Positions 28,101 through 38,669 of a stretch of DNA of 64,000 nucleotides are shown in pieces. Every line of letters begins with the position of its first letter. Within the stretch, counting starts at the first letter, position 1. The translations under genes and the position numbers were made by a program. The stretch lies in the NCBI GenBank assembly GCA_029962745.1, contig CM057154.1, positions 28,489,263 through 28,553,262 of the forward strand, given 5' to 3'. A model generated the notes under the pieces. That model did not search any database. It saw only the letters and a list, made by a program, of their open reading frames with translations, and had not been told where the DNA came from. Source of the DNA: Echinometra lucunter (lineage: Eukaryota > Echinodermata > Echinoidea > Camarodonta > Echinometridae).

Positions 28101-28455
28101 AATTACAATCAAAATAGATCTGTGGATTCTTCAAAAAAAAAAGAAATTCATCATGTTTGAAGAATCACTTTCTAGTTTTTTATACCTCACTAATTTGCTC
28201 TGTCACCTCTGTTTGTGAGCAGCCTTCCTCTGTATTGACTTCCAATATCCCAAATCACCTCTGAACTTTTGTAGCGATTATTTGAGTAAACAAAGTTTGT
28301 ATTCATTTTAAAACGGAAAGTTTGACGGTGAACATAACTCAAGTTGTCATGAGACATAATACATAAACAAGTGCCATATTCCGTTGCACAGGGTAAAACT
28401 AGCGATTATGAAATCATTTAACATTTGTATAAACATGTACAGGATGTACGCTCTC

Positions 28456-28512
<57 letters not shown>

Positions 28513-31500
28513 ACCTCTGTACTCACTGTTCATGCAGTTTGTGCCTAAGGGAAAACCATGCTGCATTTTAATGCAATTGTCTGGTGACTAATTTGGAATG
28601 CTATCCACCGAATGTCGTCACACTGTGACTTTGATGCCCTCTAAGCTTGTAAGCCTAGTAGGCGGTGTACATGAACTCTTCTTTTAATCATTCTGACTTC
28701 ACTGCTTTAAATAGAAACAAGCTATCATGTACATATGTACATGCATACATATGTACATAATATGCAAATTTAGAATTAACTACTGTAAAAGTGGAAATTT
28801 TTGGACTAGTAATTTTGCGCAATCCGCCGAGTTGAACACGATCGCACATTTTTGATTTTCACATACATTTTGTCTTTAGGATAACTGTATTCACATGCAA
28901 AATAAAAAAAACGTTTTGCGCGGTTTTATTTTCACGCAAGTGTCGTGCCACGCAGAAAACACGTAAAATTTCCACACCTCAAAATATTTCACGTTGAAGA
29001 TAAGGATTGTCAACCTGTTACTCTTTCTCTCTAAATTTATTTTGAAAAAAAGTTTGATTTTCATTTTGATAATAAAGTAATAATATTAGTAATTATAACA
29101 ATAGTATGTTAACAACCCTTTGGATATGATTTGATTTTGCTAATAAACACTTTTCAATAGACTCCAGTCCAAGTTATCTCAGGCTAATAGTGCTTCATGG
29201 GTTAACACATGTATATTGCATTTTGTGAAATCTTCATTATTACAACCATATTTATATCATATCAAACAAAATAATTCACAGTAGGAGGAAACACTTTATT
29301 CAAAACCACGTTACATGTTTTCGTGCTTGCGGTATTTCTATATTTTCACAATTGGGACAGTCACTTTTATCTTTTTTGTCCATGGAATATTTTCATGACA
29401 ACGACTTGTAAACATAGCTGTTCATCCATTATTTTGAAGATGTTGTCAACATTCCATCAATTACAGATCATTTTCCATAGGAATGTCAATCTTACAGCTT
29501 TCATTGAAAGTTGTTTCATGTGATGTTACAGGGAGAATTTGTTGTAAAGATTTTGTATCCAAATTAGTTGGATATTACATGCAGCTAAATTTACAATGTA
29601 GCTTCATGCAGCAAATGTCATGCTAACAAATACCTGTACTAATCAGATAGTGTTACATGTACTTTATGTTACAGAACGTGTTATGAAGATTTAATATCCT
29701 TGTACACAGTACTCACTGTCTATGGGGACATGTTAAATTGGCATACTAATTTTCATCTAGGAATGCCATTTCTAACAACTTCTAATCAATTCATCATTGT
29801 TTTTATGAACTGACGAATCTGCGCAGATACACGTGTTAGAAAAAACGTTTTTACGAGCCGTCCAATCGTGTTTGAATGGCCAATGCTTCTTTCTTTTGTG
29901 TCACTGTACATGGTAATTTACAGTGACACAAAAGAAAGAAGCATGGTAATTTATACCATTTTTAAATTAAAGTTATGAGCTTTCTTTTAATGTAAATATC
30001 AATTATACAAAGAAAGCAAATTCCAGTTATTTAAGAACACCTATATCTATAATTGCGTTTTCCTACAATTCACGTTTCTGTTCACTGCGTAAGGATTTGC
30101 CGGTTCATAGAAACAAAGAAATGGTGTTGTGGACTTGCCACTTGCAGTATGTAAGATTTTAGCATCTCTTTATATGGGTACATGTAAAATTATATTTATT
30201 TTTTGCATTAATGCCATGATCCATCGAATGTTTCTGCCAACCCTCCAAAACATGATATAACTCATACTATTAGTGATCATGTTGTGTTATGTTATGTGAC
30301 AGGTATTTGCTATAAAAACTTATTAACCCATTGAATGTCTTCACCCTAACCAACTCTCTCCAAACATAACTTAACTCATGGTGCTGGCAGTGTTGTCATC
30401 ATGTGTATAGTAGGCATCACCTTCTTGCCTGTGTTTGGTCTGACAGGCTTCCACGTCTCACTCTCATCCAGAGGAAGAACCACCTACGAGCAGGTACCAT
30501 GGAAACCATACAACTCCGCCCCCCCTCCCTCAGTCGATATTCACCAAACTGTGCCAATTTTCATACTCTGTTATTCCCTTTTTTCCTGTCACATGCGGTG
30601 TGAAATTGTTGTGTTTTGTGGAGCATGTTTTGGAAGCTAATTATCATTTCTTCATATTTTGTATAATTGCTACTGAAATGGAAATTTTATGTCAAGCTTT
30701 GTGTTTGTGCTTTCATGCCGCGTTTTGCATTGGTGTGTACTTTTTTGTTCGAGAACGGTTACCAGCAGTTTGCATAGTGATCATTCTCTTTCTTGTGGCT
30801 TTCATATTATTGCAAGTTTCAATGCTTTTGTTGTGACTCACAATTTTAACACTTTGATTATCATCATCATCATTTTCACCACCACCTTTTCATCAATAAT
30901 CCATCAACATGGAAATGAATTCATGTCAACAGCACTTCACCAAAACCACTACCATTAACATCATTATCATCTCATCAACATCAATATCACTACTACTAAG
31001 AACACAATCATCATCATTTCATTAACATCAACATCAACATCACTACTAGCAACAACACAGTCATCATCATCTCATCAACATCAATATCACTACTAGCAAC
31101 AACACAGTCATCATCATCTCATCAACATCAACATCATTACTAGCAATAACACAGTCATTATCATCTCATCACCATCAACCTCACTACTAGCAATAACACA
31201 GTCATCATCATCTCATCAACATCAACATCACTACTAGCAACAACACAGTCATCATCATCTCATCAACATCACAGTCATCATCATCTCATCAACATCAACA
31301 TCACTACTAGCAATAACACAGTCATCATCATCTCATCAACATCAACATCACTACTAGCAATAACACAGTCATCATCTCATCAACATCAACATAACTACTA
31401 GCAATAACACAGTCATCATCTCATCAACATCAACATCACTACTAGCAATAACACAGTCATCATCATCTCATCAACATCAACATCACTACTAGCAATAACA

Positions 31501-34500
31501 CAGTCATCATCATCTCATCAACATCAACATCACTACTAGCAGCAACACAGTCATCATCATCTCATCAACATCAACATCACTACTAGCAATAACACAGTCA
31601 TCATCATCTCATCACCATCAGCATCATTACTAGCAATAACACAGTCATCATCATCTCATCAACATCAACATCACTACTAGCAATAACACAGTCATCATCA
31701 TCTCATCACCATCAACATCAACATCACTACTAGCAGCAACACAGTCATCATCATCTCATCAACATCAACATCAACATCACTACTAGCAATAACACAGTCA
31801 TCATCATCTCATCAACATCAACATCACTACTAGCAGCAACACAGTCATCATCATCTCATCAACATCAACATCACTACTAGCAGCAACACAGTCATCATCA
31901 TCTCATCAACATCAACATCACTACTAGCAATAACACAGTCATCATCATCTCATCACCATCAACATCAACATCACTACTAGCAGCAACACAGTCATCATCA
32001 TCTCATCAACATCAACATCAACATCACTACTAGCAATAACACAGTCATCATCATCTCATCAACATCAACATCACTACTAGCAGCAACACAGTCATCATCA
32101 TCTCATCAACATCAACATCACTACTAGCAATAACACAGTCATCATCATCATCATCTCATCAACATCAACATCACTACTAGCTATAACACAGCCGTCATCA
32201 TCTCATCAACAGCAACGTGGTTACTATCAATAACACAGTCATCATCACCTCATCACCATCAACATGGCTACTATCAATAACACAGTAATCATCTCATCAA
32301 CATCAATATCACCATCAACACGATCAGTCCAATCAATAGCACTCTACCAAAACCACCACCATTGACATCGTTGTCATCATCCCATTAGCATCAACATTAC
32401 CACTACCAATCTCACCATTATCACCTCTGAATTTTTCCTGTCACCATCACATACTCCTTTAACAGGGACAGAACACAGGAAGTCGGCACATCAGAAGTCG
32501 GCCAACAAAGTGCACATGTATTAGGCCAGATGAGCTTGCCATTTCCTTTCATTAATCGTAACATTTGATATAAAAGCTCTCTATTTCTTTCTAGATTTTT
32601 CTCTGTTGATTTTTAACGACCTCCTCCACCAGATTTGTTTTTTTTTTTTAAATGCACCAGATTTTTTTTTCTTAATCATTCCATTCAATGTGAAATGTTC
32701 TGTGGAAAATCCGTGAAAATGTCTTTTTCTGCTCAATATGATTTCCTTCAGTATTAGACACATATGTTCTGTCTGGAAACAGCACATAGTGAAACTACTC
32801 TAGGGAATCTTTGTTCATTTTTTTTTTAGTAATTTGTGCTTTTGAATATCTTTTGTTTCAAGTACTTTGGTTTCATTTGACAACATAGCCATCTGGAATT
32901 AAGAAATGAAATATCTTGTTCGAGTAACTTCTTGATAATGGGCATGTTTGTATCTTCAATTTATCACCCTTTTTTCATACAGTAAATGGCACCCAAGATA
33001 ATGTATGTGTAATTTAAATGAAGCTTGGATGTTGCTCTTTGTCTTTTTTTTTCTCCCACCCCCCTTAAAAAGTATTATTTCCTTGACCTGCTACCATTTG
33101 ATCTGTGCCTGTTATCCATCTCTCAGTATTGTAGTGATGTGCATAGATGCTGTGTGCTTCATACCAGTAATAGTGCTCACCGTTTTCCATATATCCCTTG
33201 TCTGCAAAGGCCGCACTACAAACGAGCAGGTAAGATCCATTCAGCAGCTATGCACAGGGGCTGAGAAGTCCTCAGTATGTTTTTTTTTTTCAGTTTTCCC
33301 ATCTTTCTCTCTTTCTGAACATTTTCTTTCCCCAGTATCAAAAGGTGGAAGATTTCAGTAGCTATATGTGGAAGCTGGGAAGTCAGCATTTCATCTCCTG
33401 TATATTTCTCCATCCCATCTTTTACTCTCTTCTTTCCCTCAATCTTTGCCCTTTCATGCATTCCTGGGCCCGGTCCCTTCTACTTTTTTCTTCCCCCCCC
33501 CCCCCCCCCCCCCACCCCTCTTTCCTGTTCTCTCTTCTACTGCCATTCCCCTCCACTGTTTCATGGCTTTTCTTTTCCTCGCCACGTTTACAATGCTGTT
33601 CCGTTTTCTGTCATGTTCCTTTTCCATTTACCTTCCCCTTGCACTATCCCTCTCTTTGATCTATCCACCACCTTCTTGTCCTTGTTAATTTCCTCCCTGT
33701 TTCATCATTTCCCTTCAGCCCTCACTTGATTTTTGTTTTCTTCCTCTACCTGTTCTGTGCATTCCTTGCCCTTCTACACCTGCCCTATACGCTTCCCCTT
33801 ACTCTCCTCTTTTGCCATCCCTCCTTTTCATTCCTTATCCCCTTCCTTTTCTTTATTTTGCCTTCTTCCCTTACTCACTCTCCTACCAATTCCATCTTGC
33901 TGACTTCTTTTCCCTCATCCCTCCCCCTGTACCCACTTTCTCTTCCCTTCCCTTCCCTATTCCTTTCCTTCCTCTCCTCATCCTCCCCCTTCCTTTTCCC
34001 TATTCCCTACCTCTTCCCTTCCTTCTCTCCCCATCCTTCCCCATTCCCACTCCTTCCCCCTTCCCTTTCTCTATTTCCTACCTCTTTCCTTCATTCTCTT
34101 TCCATCCTTCCCCTTTCCCTTGTCCTATTCCCTACCTCTTTCCTTCTTCATCTCCACTCATTCCCCCTTACTCTTCCTTTTTCCTCTCTACCTCTTCCCT
34201 TCCTCCCCTTCCCCCTTCCCCCTTCCCTTTCCCTATTTCCTACCTCTTTCCTGCATTCTCTTTCCATCCTTCCCCTTTCCCTTGCCCTATTCCCTACTCC
34301 TCCTCTTCTTCTCCCCATCCTTCCCCCTTCCCTTTCTCTATTCCAAACCTTTTCTCTTCCTTCTCTCCCCATCCTTCCTCCTTCCCTTTTTCCTATTCCT
34401 AACCTCTTCCCTTTTCCCTATTCCTTACCTCTTTCCTTCCTCCTTTCTTCCTCCTTTCTTTCCCCTTCCCTTTCCCTATTTCCTACCCCTTCTTTTCCTC

Positions 34501-37500
34501 TCCACTCATTCCCTTTCCTTTTCACAACCTTCTACCTCTCCCCTTTACCTTTCCTTCCCATATCCTCTTTTACTTCCTGTCCCCCCCCCCATTCTCTTCC
34601 TACCCCTCCTGCCCCTCCACTTCCCTACCCTTTTCTCCCAGCAGCTGTAAGTACATGTAAATATCAATACATGTTTACTTCCTCCTGTCTCTCTTTCCTG
34701 TACCTAATGAAAATGGACAGTTTTCCAGCATTTGTAGACCTGCAAGGTTTTCTTCCCTCATTTGCAGTTTATTTTTACATAGGAAAGTGTTCAACGTGAG
34801 AGGCCAGAGCACACTGCTTTCCATTATTTTGAGGGAATCTTGATGCATTTAATCAAAGTAGTCCTTAATCTTTTTTTTGCAAGTCAGTTTTGATCGATGG
34901 TGAATTTAGAAACTGGATGATATGACTGTATTCAAAAGAAAGGGGAAAGAAAAGGGCTTTCAAACAGAAAAAAGGGATATCCCTTTGAAAATAACTGTAC
35001 ATGTGTTAATTGTACAATGCTTATTAAGTTTGTTTTACACAAGTCTGTGGGAGCTGAATGTGCAGTATTCAACTATTCATTTTGGATTGCGTTTGTACCA
35101 TTCCACTGCTAGCATGACGTCACAGTAAGATTACTTATTCTGTTTCTTTTGTGACGTCACAATTACCTTGCACAGTATACAGTAGAGATACACGCTACAT
35201 ACACAGCCGGGTATTTTGCAGCCAGAACCGATTTCCCCCTTTTTCTAACACCACAATTTGCAAACCCAAATCTGATATCTTTCTTGATGCTAATCAACTT
35301 CTCATCAAACTTCAGAGGTGTTGTACAATACAAATAGCGAATATTCTGATTTGTGTGATGGTACAAGAATTTGCGTTTGGTGAAAGAGCCACATAACTTT
35401 TATTCAGCTAGGCTTTGCCTCGTTGAATAGAGGGTCGCTCTTTCACCTTAAACGAAATCTCGTACCATCCCACTCATGTGTATGTGCTAAAAGTTGTATA
35501 ATATTGTTCATTTTTATATGTCAGCAAGCTGAAATTATGCTGTAAATGTGAATGATTATTCCTCCTATGTAAATTCGAACAGTTGCATGTCATTTTTTTT
35601 TTCAATGTAATTTTATACAGTATGCTCTTTTTCTGGCCAGGAAAATATATTTGCAGGACAATTTCTCTACCTACATGTAGTACTTATATGTATAAGTAGA
35701 GTCAGGTTCTACTGCATGTACTGTCCTTCCTTTTTTCATAAATTTATTTAAATTTATTCAAAGGCAGCAATGAATGAATACATTGAAGAATTCTTGTTAA
35801 ATGTATTCAGAATGTTTATACCTCCCCAATCAGACTCTTGTAAAATGGATGTCTGCTGCCATCTGGAGTTGACAAACATAAAATGTTACAGCTTGATCGA
35901 TTCTCTCTCAGCCTCTCTTGGGAGATTGCAAAGGCAGCAATCGATATGTCTCTGTAATATTATGTTTATTACCACTCAGTAATTAAACACATAATTAGGG
36001 AAAGATTACCACAAGTAAAGTATTTTATCATCAGTTCTGAACTTTTCTTCTTACATGTTAATTTACAAAACAAGAAGCATTTTCTTATCATTTGGGAGTA
36101 TAAAGTCAAACTTTTTTTTCCTCTTTAATTTTTTTGCTACAGGTAACCGGTAAATTCCAGAGTGGTCATAATCCTTTTGACAAAGGATGTTTTAAGAACT
36201 GCATGGAAGTCTTCTGTGGTCCTCAACCGGCAAGGTAACTCCAAGATATTAACACCATCTTTCTTCAGTATCTTTGACAATGAAAACTCTTGTTTCTTAT
36301 CTTCACGTAATACAAGTTGAAACTGTCATAAATGGTGCCTGTATGATGAGAAAGCAAGCCTCAAAGATTATCTAGCGTGAGCTTTTTTGATAGACTTTTT
36401 ATATGATACATCTAGATGTAATTTTGAAAAGAAATTCAATGTATTTCCATGGCTTCATAATTCACAGTGAAAATTGTGGAAAGAGGTATATGTTTGATTA
36501 TTTTGATCATTGTCCTGTATTTGGAAAGCTTGCTTGAAATGTTAACAGCACCTCTATAGTTTAATCGGAAATTCACTTCTAACAAGTTTGAGACAGTATT
36601 TTCGTGCATAATCATGAACAATCAGGAATTTGACAATCCTCTGGTTTTCATCTTGCCAACTCTTTATTTGTCAGGTATGTGGGCTTCAAGAGTAAGCCAG
36701 TCTCCCTTGCCGCAATGTACATGCCTGTGCACACCAACACAACAACGGGCAACGGCGTGGCTGACAGCCAGATCCACGTTCGGGTAGAGAGCGGAAGAAC
36801 AACGGTCACGCCGCAGCACACGATGGCGCCAGCCGCCAATAACAAACAACACCAGGTGAGGTCTGTGTATCAATGCTTTTGTCCATTTCCCACATGTAGA
36901 AGTGAACATCACCTTCTAACACCCCGCCGACATCATCACTCCAACTCTCGTCAGGGAGGGGCGGAGGATGGAGGAATGCATCACTGGTTGCCGTGGTTAC
37001 TAACAACATCCATCATGTGCAATTCACGGACATGTACCACGTAGTGATACTCCTGCACTGGTCATGCACTCATAAATGATGAGGTAGTAGCTCACTTTGA
37101 GCCAGGAATGAAGGAGGGTATCTTATTAATACATATACATCAAATGAGTTTTTCAATTCATGTTCTGGCGATGTGAGCTCTGCATCGATTTTGTACCCTG
37201 ACTGAATGCATCACTTCAACCCTGATCGGACACTATACATGTACCCTACTCTAGCTCTAACCTCAAACCTAAGCTAAAACTCAGTTCCAACTTTAAACCT
37301 AACTCTGTGTCTTTGACCAAATAAAACCCCTAAGTTATTGTCACGGGAGCATATTTTGAAGCACCGTATGATCACGTTGGTATGTTGTGAACTTTGACAA
37401 GCATTACCGTGTTCAGGTAGCCCAAATGCCTGTTTACTCCACTGCTTATAAAGATTTATCTCCTTCGGTGATCCAGCATGTGCTCTGGACTTTATTTCAT

Positions 37501-38601
37501 CAAAGATGCATAGTTAGGGTCACGGTTCAATAAGGTTTTAAGGTATCCTTAACTCATTCAGATGTGTTACATGAACCCCTAGTACTAAACGAAAAGCAAA
37601 TGCTGACGCTGGTGTATTATGAGATGGAAATGTGAGCGCAGTTACCAATGACTTTAGGGATAGGGTTTGGTTGTGGTATAGTGTTTGATCATAGGTGAAC
37701 GTTCATTATTTGGTCAGTATATGAAATCGACACATAGCAGTTGTGGCCAGAGCATTTATTATGCAAACTAATACCATATGCAGATGAACATAAATTTTCT
37801 ATGATTTCAATCATGGAGGATTGTAGTCATAGAAATTTGCTGCCATATTGTTATAGCGAAAACTTTACGGAGGTCTGACATCACGTGATATTCATTTTTT
37901 CTTCATGGTGAAAGTATTTTATGTCACATGAGACATTCCTGGCCAATCCTTGCAAGAGAATTTTAGGATGTAGGGTATAACATGGAATATCTGGACATGG
38001 TTAGAACTAAAGTATGTGTGACATCATGTGGGCAGCGCTATTTTGTCTGTACAATTGCACATCGTTGCTGTTAAGATTTTTTTTTTTGGGGGGGTCTCTA
38101 TTTTCAATTTAATTGGTCATTAGTAGAATTTTACAATGTCAGTGGGACAAGACATTCACATCAGTGTATGATCCATATGTTTATCATTCATTTAGTACTT
38201 TATCAACTGTTACCCAACCATTTGATAAGGTACTGGATGTCATGTAAAATGACATTTCTTTAAATAATGGATTTATACATGGGAACATGTAGTTTATAAC
38301 ATACCATGCTGATTTCACTATGAATTTCTCTATAAACTTTACTTGAAATTGTCAAGCATTTATATACAGTGAGCAAGCGACTTCGAGTGGTAATTTCTTT
38401 AGGGTACATATGTTATCCATTTGATGTATAAAGAGCTATTTGTAGAGGGGCATTGACCATATGTAGGCTAGGGAATGTTGTGATGCTAAATTTGTATGCT
38501 GTGATGATTTCTCTAAAAATGATATGTTTGTAAAATCTTTATCAGAAAGTAGGTTGCTTCAACTTTCCAAACAATATCTCTCTCTCTCTCTCTCCTTCTC
38601 T

Positions 38602-38669
<68 letters not shown>

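Larger units (their letters stand above)
19920..29520. repeat. 9.6-kb segment, copy 1 (partner 47501-58500)
   Basis: Collinear with 47501-58500 from the first to the last base of that contig, with high identity outside indels. Copy 1 carries three TTAA MITEs absent from copy 2 (22855, 24597, 27426), has a 174-bp tandem duplication (21697-22050) that is single in copy 2, and lacks about 2.1 kb of LINE present in copy 2. It lies within the ZDHHC5/8-like intron. Confidence 0.95.
14117..30390. other. Long intron (16.3 kb)
   Basis: Intron between the DHHC exon and alternative TM4 exon A. It holds a SINE, several MITEs, CT microsatellites, a short GC-rich patch near 19030-19310, the 9.6-kb block repeated at 47501-58500, and a perfect 26-bp hairpin at 29883-29944. 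No coding exon fitting the ZDHHC frame was seen inside. Confidence 0.8.

Noticed and set aside
30990..32210. Regular repeats resembling a CRISPR array
   Set aside because: Units are contiguous and nearly identical with no unique spacers, in an intron of a eukaryotic gene; it is a minisatellite.
33726..34799. 357-codon open frame
   Set aside because: It lies in a polypyrimidine tract; the protein is Pro/Ser/Leu/Phe only, and all forward frames are open there for the same reason.
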